This document shows, piece by piece, positions 17,926 to 26,181 of a DNA stretch of 64,000 nt; within the stretch, counting starts at the first letter, position 1; every line of letters starts with the position of its first letter. The position numbers and the translations under genes were made by a program. Source of the DNA: Cryobacterium luteum (lineage in GTDB: Bacteria > Actinomycetota > Actinomycetes > Actinomycetales > Microbacteriaceae). The notes beneath the pieces were generated by a model. It saw nothing but the letters and a program-made list of their open reading frames with translations. It had not been told where the DNA came from and searched no databases. The DNA lies in assembly GCF_900110125.1 (NCBI RefSeq), contig NZ_FOCN01000002.1, forward strand, positions 124,001 to 188,000. Direction: 5' to 3'.

Positions 17926-19003
17926 TATCGCTGCACACTCTCTCACGGGTGAAACCACCGTTCCGTTGCTCGAGGTGCGCGGTCTGACCAAGAACTTTCA
18001 CGTACCTGGTCGGGGCAACAACGTGCTGTGCGCGCTCGACAAGATCGACTTGCATGTTGGTCGCGGCGAGACGCTCGGTCTCGTGGGTGAATCCGGGTGC
18101 GGCAAGTCCACCCTCGCCCGCACGCTGCTCATGCTGGAACAGCCGGATGAGGGCACCATCCGGTTCGAAGGCTCAGACCCATTCGGCCTCAAGGGCAAGC
18201 AGCTACTGGCCTGGCGGCGGCGGGTGCAGATGGTTTTCCAGGACCCGTTCGCCTCCCTCAATGCCCGCATGACGGCTGGCGAGATCATCTCTGAGCCGTG
18301 GGCGACCCACACCGACCTGTACCCGACCAAGAAGGCCCGCGCAGCTCGCCTGCAGGAGCTGATGGAAATTGTCGGACTGCGCCCGAGCGACGCCGGCAAG
18401 TCCCCTCAGGAATTCTCGGGCGGCCAACGCCAGCGCATTGGCATTGCCAGAGCCCTGGCCCTTAATCCCGACGTCATCGTGCTCGACGAACCCGTCTCCG
18501 CCCTCGACCTGTCGGTGCAGGCGCAGGTGCTCAACCTGCTCAACGATCTGCAGAAGCGGCTCGGCGTGGCCTATATCTTCATCTCGCACGACCTGTCGGT
18601 GGTGCGCCACGTCGCCGACCGGGTCGCCGTCATGTACCTCGGCCGCATCGTCGAGACCGGTACCACTGAGCAGGTGTTTGAGCGGCCACGGCACCCATAC
18701 ACGGCAGCCCTGATGTCGGCATCACCGCAGCTGGACGTGACCGGCACCGCGCCACGCAACCGCATTGTGCTCGAGGGAGAAATGCCCTCACCGCTCGACC
18801 CGCCCTCTGGCTGCCGGTTTCGCACCCGCTGCTGGAAGGCCGAGGAGATCTGCGCGACGCTGGCACCGCCGGCAGCGAGCGCGCCCGACGATCCCCGGCA
18901 CGTGGCCGAATGCCATTTTCCGATCGCTGCCGACGGAATGCCAGCGGCCGGCGGGCCGGTCAGACCCAGGAACGCGGTGAACCTGCTCGCACCGCGTCAG
19001 TGA
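17918..19003 (+). CDS. ABC transporter ATP-binding protein, DppF type
   Basis: 361 residues. Walker A GESGCGKST, Q-loop MVFQDPFASLNARMT, signature FSGGQRQRIGIARAL, Walker B VIVLDEPVSALDLS and switch SHDLSVVRH are all intact. The C-terminal domain has CRFRTRCWKAEEIC. AAGGAG precedes ATG 17918 by seven bases, within the end of the preceding ATPase gene. With its partner it forms the heterodimeric motor of the importer. Confidence 0.95.
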   Translation: MSDIAAHSLTGETTVPLLEVRGLTKNFHVPGRGNNVLCALDKIDLHVGRGETLGLVGESGCGKSTLARTLLMLEQPDEGTIRFEGSDPFGLKGKQLLAWRRRVQMVFQDPFASLNARMTAGEIISEPWATHTDLYPTKKARAARLQELMEIVGLRPSDAGKSPQEFSGGQRQRIGIARALALNPDVIVLDEPVSALDLSVQAQVLNLLNDLQKRLGVAYIFISHDLSVVRHVADRVAVMYLGRIVETGTTEQVFERPRHPYTAALMSASPQLDVTGTAPRNRIVLEGEMPSPLDPPSGCRFRTRCWKAEEICATLAPPAASAPDDPRHVAECHFPIAADGMPAAGGPVRPRNAVNLLAPRQ

Positions 19004-19716
19004 GCGGAGTGGAGATCGCGATCATCGCGGTCGTGATCGTGGCGGCATCCGCTCTGCAAGCATCGATCGGTTTCGGCATGGGCATGCTCGCAGCCCCTGT
19101 CATCGGGCTCATCGACCCGACCCTGCTGCCGGGCACGATCATCCTGCTCGCCGTTGTCGTGACGGCGATGGTGGCCCTGCGGGAGCGGTCCCACCTGGAT
19201 CTCCAGGGCGCCGGCTGGGCTCTGGTCGGACGTATCCCCGGGAGCGTCCTTGGAGCCTGGCTGGTGGTTGTGCTTCCGGCGAGCGGCCTGGCCTGGGCGG
19301 TGGCGGTCGTCGTTCTCGGCGGTGTGCTGATGGCCATGTCCGGCTGGGCTCCGATGCCAGGGCGGGTCTCCCTCATCACTGCCGGTGCCGCCTCCGGCGT
19401 GATGGGCACCGCCACGTCGATCGGTGGTGCCCCGATGGCCCTGATCTGGCAGCGTTCGCGCGGACCCCAGCTGCGCGGCACCATGAGCGCGTTCTTCTTG
19501 GTGGGCTCGTCGATCTCGCTGCTCGCGCTCGCTGTGCTCGGCACGATCGGCCGCGAAACCCTGCAACTCGCAGCGTGGATGCTCCCCGCCGTGATCGCCG
19601 GCTACCTCCTGTCGCGGTATGTCAACCGGTTCCTCGATCACCGCAGCCTACGTCTCACGGCCCTCACGGCATCCGCTCTGGGTGCGGTGCTGTTGATCAC
19701 GGCGCAGATCCTGTAG
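19000..19716 (+). CDS. TauE/SafE family membrane permease
   Basis: 238 residues, about eight hydrophobic segments. The opening (ALQASIGFGMGMLAAP) and the half-way repeat (GAASGVMGTATSIGGAPMALIWQ) are the two conserved TauE/SafE motifs. This family moves small anions such as sulfite, sulfoacetate, taurine-derived or organic acids. GTG 19000 overlaps the stop of the ATPase gene (GTGA). Its 3' end overlaps the convergent binding-protein gene by 20 bp. In this island it may export or take up an acid; the substrate is not known. Confidence 0.88.
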   Translation: MSGVEIAIIAVVIVAASALQASIGFGMGMLAAPVIGLIDPTLLPGTIILLAVVVTAMVALRERSHLDLQGAGWALVGRIPGSVLGAWLVVVLPASGLAWAVAVVVLGGVLMAMSGWAPMPGRVSLITAGAASGVMGTATSIGGAPMALIWQRSRGPQLRGTMSAFFLVGSSISLLALAVLGTIGRETLQLAAWMLPAVIAGYLLSRYVNRFLDHRSLRLTALTASALGAVLLITAQIL

Positions 19717-21271
19717 CGCCCGCGCGAGTGATTTCCGCCAGGCGGAGTTCATCGCCCGACAGGGAATTCGGTTCAAAATCCACACTCGGAGATTTGCCGA
19801 TCACGCCGCTCATCCGGGCGATATAGGCGAACTGGACCAGTTCTTCCTTCTCGTAGGCGAGTGCATCGGCAAAGGCGGCCTGGCGAGCCTCGCCCGTCGT
19901 TGCCGCCGCGTCCGCCAGCAGGGTGTCGAATGTCGATGTTCCAAACATGCTCATCGCTGCGCCCGTCGTCATATATGATTCGACGCTGAAAGAGGCGTCC
20001 CCGGCCTGATTGCCATGTTGGATCAGCATGGCAATTGCGCCCTCATTCAGAATGAATGGCCGCACCTGATACTGGAGACCAACAGAGGTCTCTGCGACCT
20101 TTACCTCTATGTTCAGGCCGGCCTGGCCAAGCTGTTCCTGAAGTACCTCAGTCATCTGGGCAATCTTAGGAAATTGGTCTGACCGCGCCACGATGGTGAT
20201 CTTGTCATCCACCGGAACCCCATCGGCACGAGCGGCAGCTATCAACTGCTTTGCCCGATCCAAGTCGTATTCCCAGGGTTTGATGGACGGGTTGTACCCG
20301 ACTACTCCCGGTGGGACCAACTGGTCGGCTGGTTCGCTGGCGCCCTCGTAGAGTGATCCGGTGATTCCGTCGCGGTCGATGGCGAAGTTTATGGCCTGGC
20401 GAACCCGAATGTCGTTCAGGGGCGCGATGTCTCCACTGAAACGCAGCGCTACCGTCTCGTTGTTGGGGTAGCTGAGGCCCAAATCGCCCGCGCCATCATC
20501 AGCACTCAGACTCAGCGCCAAGTCGGCTTCACCGCCGGAAACCATGGCAGCTCGTACCGTCCCCTCTGAACGCCACTGGTACTCGGCCGACTTATACGCG
20601 GGCGTTTCTCCCCAGTAGTCATTGTTGAGCGCGAGGACGATGTTGATCCCCGTCTTCCATTCCTTGATCGAATAGGGACCGGTGCCGACAGGTTCACGAA
20701 CTTTTGCCCCCGCGTCGGTCGGTGCGCCAATCTCGATGAAGGACAGCCGGAGTGGCAGCACTGGGTCTGGACTCTCGGTTGTCACCACCAAGGTGGTGAC
20801 ATCGACGACAGTGAGCGTGAGATTCGGGTCGCCGAACATTTGTCCTTCGACGTCGCAGCCCAGGTCCAAGTTGACCGCCCGATCGATCGCGAATGCAGCG
20901 GCCTCGGCGGTGAACGACGTACCGTCGTGAAACTTCACATCGTCGCGCAGTGTGAAGGTCCAGTCGGTCTCGCCGGTCGCTTCCCAGCTGGTCGCCAGAA
21001 GCGGGTCCAGTTCGCCGGTCGTCGGGTTGCGTTCGATGAGTGGTTCGGTGACATTCGACCGAATGACGACGCCGGTAGACGACAACGTCGAATCACACGC
21101 TTCGAGCGTTGTGGGTTCGATGGGTAAGACGATGCGCACGGTATCAGCTGAGCTGCCAGGCGATTCAGAGTCGGCCACGCCGCACCCGCTGAGTAGCAGG
21201 GCAGTTCCGGCAGCCACGGCAATCGGCCAGCGCGTCCTGCCGCGCTTTCCTGACGGTGAAGTAGACATCAT
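19697..21271 (-). CDS. ABC substrate-binding lipoprotein, paralogue of the importer SBP
   Basis: 524 residues with a lipobox (LLLSGC) after a short signal sequence. It aligns end to end with the protein of 13286-14857, sharing for example STGVV, SNVTEPL, ERNPTTG, YQWRSEGTVRAAM, YPNNETVALR and LIQHGNQAGDA; by eye well over half the residues agree. It is encoded on the opposite strand with no permease or ATPase of its own, so it may feed the same importer with a second ligand. GGAGG precedes ATG 21269-21271. It is divergent from the GntR gene. Confidence 0.93.
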   Translation of the reverse strand: MMSTSPSGKRGRTRWPIAVAAGTALLLSGCGVADSESPGSSADTVRIVLPIEPTTLEACDSTLSSTGVVIRSNVTEPLIERNPTTGELDPLLATSWEATGETDWTFTLRDDVKFHDGTSFTAEAAAFAIDRAVNLDLGCDVEGQMFGDPNLTLTVVDVTTLVVTTESPDPVLPLRLSFIEIGAPTDAGAKVREPVGTGPYSIKEWKTGINIVLALNNDYWGETPAYKSAEYQWRSEGTVRAAMVSGGEADLALSLSADDGAGDLGLSYPNNETVALRFSGDIAPLNDIRVRQAINFAIDRDGITGSLYEGASEPADQLVPPGVVGYNPSIKPWEYDLDRAKQLIAAARADGVPVDDKITIVARSDQFPKIAQMTEVLQEQLGQAGLNIEVKVAETSVGLQYQVRPFILNEGAIAMLIQHGNQAGDASFSVESYMTTGAAMSMFGTSTFDTLLADAAATTGEARQAAFADALAYEKEELVQFAYIARMSGVIGKSPSVDFEPNSLSGDELRLAEITRAGATGSAP

Positions 21272-21346
21272 TGGGTTCCTCCAGTGCTCAGTTGAAATCA
21301 ATTTCGTGCGGCCTCAGCTGGGGAAGGTCCGGCACGCGGTTCGTTT

Positions 21347-22045
21347 ATGCTGACGATCATGAGTCATGTGTTCGACGCCGTATTTCCCGCCCCACTTCCT
21401 CCGCCCATCGACGGCCCCACTCGCGCCGACCTCGTGATCGATTCGTTGAAATCGGCAATCGTGTCTGGCCGCCTGAAGCCGGGTCAGATCTTGGTTGAAA
21501 GGAAGATCGCCGAGCAACTGGGCGTATCGAAGACACCGGTTCGCGAAGCGTTCATTGTGCTGGAGCGATCCGGGTTGTTGGCTGTTGAAGCGCGGCGAAT
21601 TACCGTTCGGAGTTTGAGCTTCACGGATATTCGTCATATCTACGAAGAGCGCGTGCTGCTCGAGCCCTGGGCCATCGTCGACGCCGCTCGGTTTGATAGT
21701 AGATTTTCTGTCGCTGGACGAGCCTTGGTGGATGCCCGTGCGCACGCTGATTCGAATGACAAGGCCGCAGAGGCCATGGCAAATCGCAGGTTCCACCGCG
21801 GTATGTACGCGAGCAGCGAGAACGAATTCATAGTCAATTCGCTCGATGGCTTGCAAGACCTAACGGCACTCGCAGTGGCGGGAGTGCTGTGGGAACGATG
21901 GCCAAGGCGTGAGATCGAAGCTGGCGAGCACGAAGCCATCTACGATGCGGCTCGTAGTGGCGACGCGATCACGGCAGCCCAGCTCATGAGGGAACACATA
22001 GCCGCTTCCATCGTTAGAGTCTCGCGGAGTGAAGTTGGTCACTGA
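21347..22045 (+). CDS. GntR-family regulator, FCD subfamily
   Basis: 232 residues. The winged HTH occupies about residues 25-90 (KSAIVSGRLKPGQILVERKIAEQLGVSKTPVREAF; LLAVEARRITVRSLS). The FCD ligand-binding helices follow with YEERVLLEPWA, the N/D-x-x-F-H pattern (NRRFHRGMY) and the final EHEAIYDAARSGD...MREHI that carries metal-binding His residues. This subfamily often represses sugar-acid catabolism. A likely operator, TGGTATACCA, lies at 22830-22839 before the RraA gene. ATG 21359 is an alternative start. Lower GC than its neighbours was noticed. Confidence 0.9.
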   Translation: MLTIMSHVFDAVFPAPLPPPIDGPTRADLVIDSLKSAIVSGRLKPGQILVERKIAEQLGVSKTPVREAFIVLERSGLLAVEARRITVRSLSFTDIRHIYEERVLLEPWAIVDAARFDSRFSVAGRALVDARAHADSNDKAAEAMANRRFHRGMYASSENEFIVNSLDGLQDLTALAVAGVLWERWPRREIEAGEHEAIYDAARSGDAITAAQLMREHIAASIVRVSRSEVGH

Positions 22046-22785
22046 GCGTTTCTATAGGCTTCAAGGAGTTCTCCATTAGGTGGATAGGTCCCGCGCAGAG
22101 GGTTCCCTTCCTCTACTTTCAAGAGGATGAACTCTTCCAAGTTCTCCTGCAACAAGGCGTCTCGAGCCACGGATTCGACGAGGTTTCGCGGAATGCAGAC
22201 GACTCCATCGCGGTCGCCAACCATGATGTCTCCTGGATAGATCGCGACTTCAGCGCAGGCGATGGGGACTTGAAAATCCACAACATGATGCTGGGCAAGA
22301 TTGGTCGTCGGCGATGCGCCGGCCGAGAACGTCGGTAGGTCAAGGTGTTCGAAGCCGCCCATGTCACGAAAAGCCCCGTCCGTCACGATGCCCGCAGCAC
22401 CACGTACCCTCAAGCGAGTTGCAAGGATGTGGCCAAGGGAGGCCGCTCTCTTCTTGCCGCGCGCGTCGATCACGAGCACTTGGCCTTGCTCTACCGACTC
22501 GACGCCACGACGCTGGGGGTGGTCGTAGTCCTGAAAGATGGCGGGTACGTCAATGTCCTCCCTCGAGGGAATGCTGCGCATCGTGAATGCTTCCCCGAGC
22601 AGTCTCTGCCGCGAGGGGTTCGAAGCCACCAGGCCTTCGAGATAGGTGTTGCGAAGCCCCCGCGCCAAAAGCTGCGTCGTGATGGTCGCCGTGCTGACGA
22701 CCCCCAACGCCCGCATCGCGTCCGGGCTCACCGGTGGCAGTTCCTGAAACTCAGTGTGGTTTAGTTGCGCTGACAATGCTGGCAC
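22039..22785 (-). CDS. RraA-family aldolase/decarboxylase-like protein
   Basis: 248 residues. GVVSTATITTQL starts the fold, LVIDARG and GHILATRLRVRGAAGIVTDGAFRD carry the Arg-Asp pair that binds Mg2+ and the oxoacid in HMG/CHA aldolases and oxaloacetate decarboxylases, and GDRDGVVCIP closes the domain. The longer N- and C-termini fit the catabolic aldolase branch rather than the RNase E inhibitor branch. In this island a retro-aldol cleavage of a 4-deoxy-5-keto sugar diacid is an attractive inference. It overlaps the 3' end of the GntR gene by 7 bp. Confidence 0.85.
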   Translation of the reverse strand: MPALSAQLNHTEFQELPPVSPDAMRALGVVSTATITTQLLARGLRNTYLEGLVASNPSRQRLLGEAFTMRSIPSREDIDVPAIFQDYDHPQRRGVESVEQGQVLVIDARGKKRAASLGHILATRLRVRGAAGIVTDGAFRDMGGFEHLDLPTFSAGASPTTNLAQHHVVDFQVPIACAEVAIYPGDIMVGDRDGVVCIPRNLVESVARDALLQENLEEFILLKVEEGNPLRGTYPPNGELLEAYRNAQ

Positions 22786-22829
22786 CGTTATGACCTCTCA
22801 CGAAGGGCAGAACATCATTGTTCCGCTTC

Positions 22830-22847
22830 TGGTATACCAAGATACCA
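22830..22847. promoter_or_regulatory. GntR/FCD-type operator candidate
   Basis: TGGTATACCA (22830-22839) is a perfect palindrome, and TGGTAT pairs again with ATACCA (22842-22847). TGGTATACCA is the core of known UxuR-type FCD operators. It lies 45 bp upstream of the RraA-family gene, whose neighbour is a GntR/FCD regulator. Confidence 0.55.
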
Positions 22848-22871
22848 CAAAGATGACCAGCTTCCCTGGCA

Positions 22872-23873
22872 CTAGTGCACGACGCGGGCGAGTGGCCGAC
22901 CGTGCGCGAGGTTGTCGACGTTCGCCGCGATATCGGCTGCGCGCAGTTGAAAGGTGCGCAGCGCGTGCCCGGAGTAGTGCGGGGTGAGCACGACCGTGTC
23001 GAAGTCGGCGAAGCGGGCGACGGCGGCCGGTGCCGCACCATCGCCACTCGGCGCGCCCCACCAGACGTCGAGCGCGGCACCCGCGATACGCTTCTCGGTG
23101 AGGGCATCCACGAGGGCGTCCTCGTCGATCAGCGGCCCGCGGGCCACGTTGATCAGGATGCCGGTGGGTCGCATCTGGCGCAGGGCACGTGCGTCGATGA
23201 CCCCGCGAGTGGCCTCGCTCAGGGGTACCGTCACGACAACGACGTCGGAGCTGCCGAGTAACTCGGGCAGATCATCGAGGCCGCCGACCCAGTCGAGCGT
23301 GAGATCGCCTGGCACCGCGCCGGCCGGATTGTACCGAACGGCCCGCACCCGCATGCCGAGAGCGGAGGCCAGACGGGCAACCTCCTGCCCGATACCGCCG
23401 AATCCGAGCAAGCCGAGGGTGCGGCCGCGCAGCGTGCCATGGAATGGCACCGTCAGGTCGTTGGCCACGGTGCGCCACCTGCCGGCGCGCATGTCACGGT
23501 CGACCGGGATGACCCGTCGGGAGAGCATGAGTGCGGTCATGATGACGTGCTCGGCAATCGCCTCACCGTGGTGGAACGTGTTGGAAACGCGGGTGCCGGG
23601 TGCCAGGTCGGCGAGCGGGATCTTGTCGTAACCGGCTCCGGTGACGTGGACGAGTCGCAGACCAGGAGCCCTGACCGCCATCTGCGACGACATCGAGGAG
23701 CACACCAGCACGTCCGTGTCGGGGAGCGCTGCCAGAATCTGCTGCTCGCTCCAGGTATTCGCGATGGTCCACTCGGTGCCGCTGTCGGTCTGGTTCAGTT
23801 CGGTAGCAAAGCGGCTCATGATGTTGTCGGTCAGGAGCACCCGAAGCGGGGCGAGGGTGGGGGAGTCGATCAC
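22872..23873 (-). CDS. D-isomer 2-hydroxyacid dehydrogenase family protein
   Basis: 333 residues from GTG 23871-23873, which overlaps the stop of the dehydratase gene upstream (GTGA). The dinucleotide site is GLLGFGGIGQEVA. The catalytic Arg is in NVARGPLIDEDAL and the His in LTPHYSGHAL. At the usual Glu position the sequence reads ALDVWWGAPSGDG, so the catalytic glutamate may be missing or shifted. A role in reducing or oxidising a 2-hydroxy acid from aldarate breakdown fits the operon, but the missing Glu leaves activity open. Confidence 0.85.
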   Translation of the reverse strand: MIDSPTLAPLRVLLTDNIMSRFATELNQTDSGTEWTIANTWSEQQILAALPDTDVLVCSSMSSQMAVRAPGLRLVHVTGAGYDKIPLADLAPGTRVSNTFHHGEAIAEHVIMTALMLSRRVIPVDRDMRAGRWRTVANDLTVPFHGTLRGRTLGLLGFGGIGQEVARLASALGMRVRAVRYNPAGAVPGDLTLDWVGGLDDLPELLGSSDVVVVTVPLSEATRGVIDARALRQMRPTGILINVARGPLIDEDALVDALTEKRIAGAALDVWWGAPSGDGAAPAAVARFADFDTVVLTPHYSGHALRTFQLRAADIAANVDNLAHGRPLARVVH

Positions 23874-25162
23874 CAGCGCGGGCTCAGCAGCTCGTATTCC
23901 GGTTGCAGACTCTGCATATAGCCGGTGTCGTCTCGGTTGAGTAGACCGCATTTCAGGTATTGCTCGTGCAGGCGGGCGAGTGCGTCGCGGTCAAGCTCGA
24001 CGCCGAGACCCGGCGTCGTCGGGACAGCGACAGCGCCCTGGTGAAACGACAGCACGCCCGGAACGATGACGTCCTGGTCGGTGTCCTTCCACGGCCAGTG
24101 CGTGTCGCAGGCGTAGTCGAGGTTGGGTGTGGCTGCGGCGAGGTGCACCATCGCCGCGAGGCTGATGCCGAGGTGTGAATTGGAGTGCATCGACAGTCCG
24201 AGACCGAAGGTTTCGGTGATGCCGGCGAGCGCCTGGGAACGCCGCAGCCCACCCCAGAAATGGTGATCGGAGAGGATGACGTCGACGGCACCCTCGCGCA
24301 CGGCGGGGGCGACATCGTCGAAGCTCACCACGCACATGTTGGTGGCGAGGGGCATCGGCACCTCGCGGCGAACCGCGGCCATGCCGGTGATGCCGGGGGT
24401 GGGGTCTTCGAGATATTCCAGGACCCCATCGAGGACCTGCCCGACGTTGATGGAGGTGTCAACCGTCCAGGCGCCGTTCGGGTCGAGGCGCAGGGGATGG
24501 TTGGGGAAGGCCTTGCGCAGCCCGAGCACCGCGTCGATCTCCTCTTCGGGGGTGAACACTCCACCCTTCAGCTTGAGGGCGGTAAAGCCGAAGTCCGCGA
24601 CCATGCGCTGGGCCTGCGCCACGATGCCGGCGGTGTCGAGCGCTGCGTCCCACGAATCCTCGTCCTGGCCAGGGTGGCCGGCCCACTTGTAAAACAAGTA
24701 TCCGCTGAACGCGATTTCGCTGCGCACGGCCCCGCCGAGCAGGTCGCTCACCGGGCGGCCGACGACCTTGCCCTGAATATCCAGGGCGGCGACGTCGAAG
24801 GGTGACAGCACCCGGTCTGGCGTGCTCGAGCCGGTGACCATGCCGCTCATGCCGTGGCCGCCGACGGTCGTGTCGGCGCGCAGGGCGAGGATGATGCGTC
24901 GGCGCATCTCGCTGACGTTGAAGATGTCGACGCCGACGAGATCGCGAGCCACCATCCGGAGGCGGGCAATATGCGGGGCGTCGCCGTAGGTTTCACCGAG
25001 CCCGGTGAAACCAGAATCTGTTTCGATCTCCACGATCGCGCGCAGGGCGAAGGTTTCGTGCACGCCAACCGTGTTCAGCAGGGGAAGGTCGCGAAAGGCG
25101 ATCGGGGTGATCGTGATTTTGGTCACGCGATGGCGTTCGGATGCAACGATGGGGCTGGTCAC
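23870..25162 (-). CDS. enolase-superfamily sugar-acid dehydratase (glucarate dehydratase-like)
   Basis: 430 residues from GTG 25160-25162 with AAGGAG five to ten bases upstream. The N-terminal capping domain is followed by a TIM barrel with the GlucD-subgroup KLK motif (TALKLKGG, Lys197/199), metal ligands in RLDPNGAW and YLEDPTPG, and the His of LSMHSNSHLG as the second base. The expected reaction is dehydration of D-glucarate or a related acid to 5-dehydro-4-deoxy-glucarate. A second, closer GudD homologue is encoded at 29877-31241, so this one may use a different aldarate. Confidence 0.88.
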   Translation of the reverse strand: MTSPIVASERHRVTKITITPIAFRDLPLLNTVGVHETFALRAIVEIETDSGFTGLGETYGDAPHIARLRMVARDLVGVDIFNVSEMRRRIILALRADTTVGGHGMSGMVTGSSTPDRVLSPFDVAALDIQGKVVGRPVSDLLGGAVRSEIAFSGYLFYKWAGHPGQDEDSWDAALDTAGIVAQAQRMVADFGFTALKLKGGVFTPEEEIDAVLGLRKAFPNHPLRLDPNGAWTVDTSINVGQVLDGVLEYLEDPTPGITGMAAVRREVPMPLATNMCVVSFDDVAPAVREGAVDVILSDHHFWGGLRRSQALAGITETFGLGLSMHSNSHLGISLAAMVHLAAATPNLDYACDTHWPWKDTDQDVIVPGVLSFHQGAVAVPTTPGLGVELDRDALARLHEQYLKCGLLNRDDTGYMQSLQPEYELLSPRW

Positions 25163-25217
25163 GGCTGGTACTCCTTCTAGCGAAACGGGGACGATGAATG
25201 GCGTGGCTGGCTGGCGC

Positions 25218-26072
25218 TCACAGCCACGCGGCGTCCTTAATCGGACGTACGATATTGCAGATCTTTTGAGCAGACAGGCGCAACGCGACCACGATTTGTC
25301 CCTCCAGCTGCGGGGTGAGCCTCGCGAGGGGAAGGGAGACGCTGATCGCATCCGAGGTCGGATCGGCATACGGAAGGGCGACGGCGAAACACTTCAGCCC
25401 GAGGGTGTTTTCCTCATTATCGATGGCGTAGCCGCGCGACCGCGTCTGCTCCAGGTCGGCATCAAGGTCAGCGCGCACGGTGAGGGTCTGCGGCGTCAGC
25501 GCGTGGGCATCCGCTGAAATATGAGCGTCAAGGTCTGCGCCACTGCGCTCGGCCAGGACGGCTTTGCCCAGAGAGGTGGCGAAGGCGGGCAGGCGCCGTC
25601 CGACCCGGCTGAGCTGGCGCGAATACCGGCTCGACTCGCGGGTGGCCAGGTAGACGATGTCGAATCCGTCGAGTCTGCCAAAGTGGAATGTCTCATCGAA
25701 CTGTTCGTGGAGCTCGTGCAGAAACGTCTGCACGATGGGAAGATACGGGTCGGCGTCGAGGTAGCTGGTGCCGGCCAGTAGGGCCCGAATGCCGATCATG
25801 TACATGGACCCGGAGCTGTCGCTGCGCACCCAACCGTGCCTGGCGAGCGTTCGCAGCAAGGCGTGCAGGCTGCTGCGAGGCACATTCATTGCCTCGCTGA
25901 GCTCACGGATGCTGGTGGGCTGGTTCTGGCGGGCGGCCAGCCGTTCGAGCAGTTCGACCGTACGCGCCGCCGACTTCACCTCGCGCATCCCAGACTCCGC
26001 CGCGAAATCCGCGGCGGAGTCTGGCGTTGCGACAGTCGGCACGGTCACCGGCGGAACGGCTGAAATCGGCAA
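25218..26072 (-). CDS. IclR-family transcriptional regulator
   Basis: 284 residues from TTG 26070-26072, preceded by AAGGAG at five bases; a GTG at 26091-26093 would add seven residues. After about 35 unstructured residues comes the winged HTH (SAARTVELLERLA, TSIRELSEAMNVPRSSLHALLRTLARHGWV) and then the IclR effector domain (RRLPAFATSLGKAVLAE, GYAIDNEENTLGLKCFAVAL). IclR proteins act as repressors or activators of sugar-acid and aromatic catabolism. It lies upstream of the dehydratase gene in the same direction, 55 bp away. Confidence 0.92.
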   Translation of the reverse strand: MPISAVPPVTVPTVATPDSAADFAAESGMREVKSAARTVELLERLAARQNQPTSIRELSEAMNVPRSSLHALLRTLARHGWVRSDSSGSMYMIGIRALLAGTSYLDADPYLPIVQTFLHELHEQFDETFHFGRLDGFDIVYLATRESSRYSRQLSRVGRRLPAFATSLGKAVLAERSGADLDAHISADAHALTPQTLTVRADLDADLEQTRSRGYAIDNEENTLGLKCFAVALPYADPTSDAISVSLPLARLTPQLEGQIVVALRLSAQKICNIVRPIKDAAWL

Positions 26073-26145
26073 GTCAACTCCTTCGTCAGACACCCTTCCT
26101 TGGGCGCCAAGCTGCTGGTGAGCCTAGTCGAGCGCCGAGGATGCC

Positions 26146-26161
26146 GTCCACGTATATGGAC
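26146..26161. promoter_or_regulatory. short dyad upstream of the IclR gene
   Basis: GTCCA-CGTATA-TGGAC has five-base inverted arms and an AT-containing centre. It lies 74 bp upstream of the IclR start, in the 109-bp gap before the KDG dehydratase 3' end. The position would suit autoregulation, and the short arms make this weak evidence. Confidence 0.3.
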
Positions 26162-26181
26162 AACGACTTCATCCGTGACAG

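Noticed and set aside
23871..25162. Assignment of the 23870-25162 gene as a mandelate racemase
   Set aside because: The KLK motif with the SMHSNSHLG loop fits the glucarate dehydratase subgroup better than the racemase subgroup.
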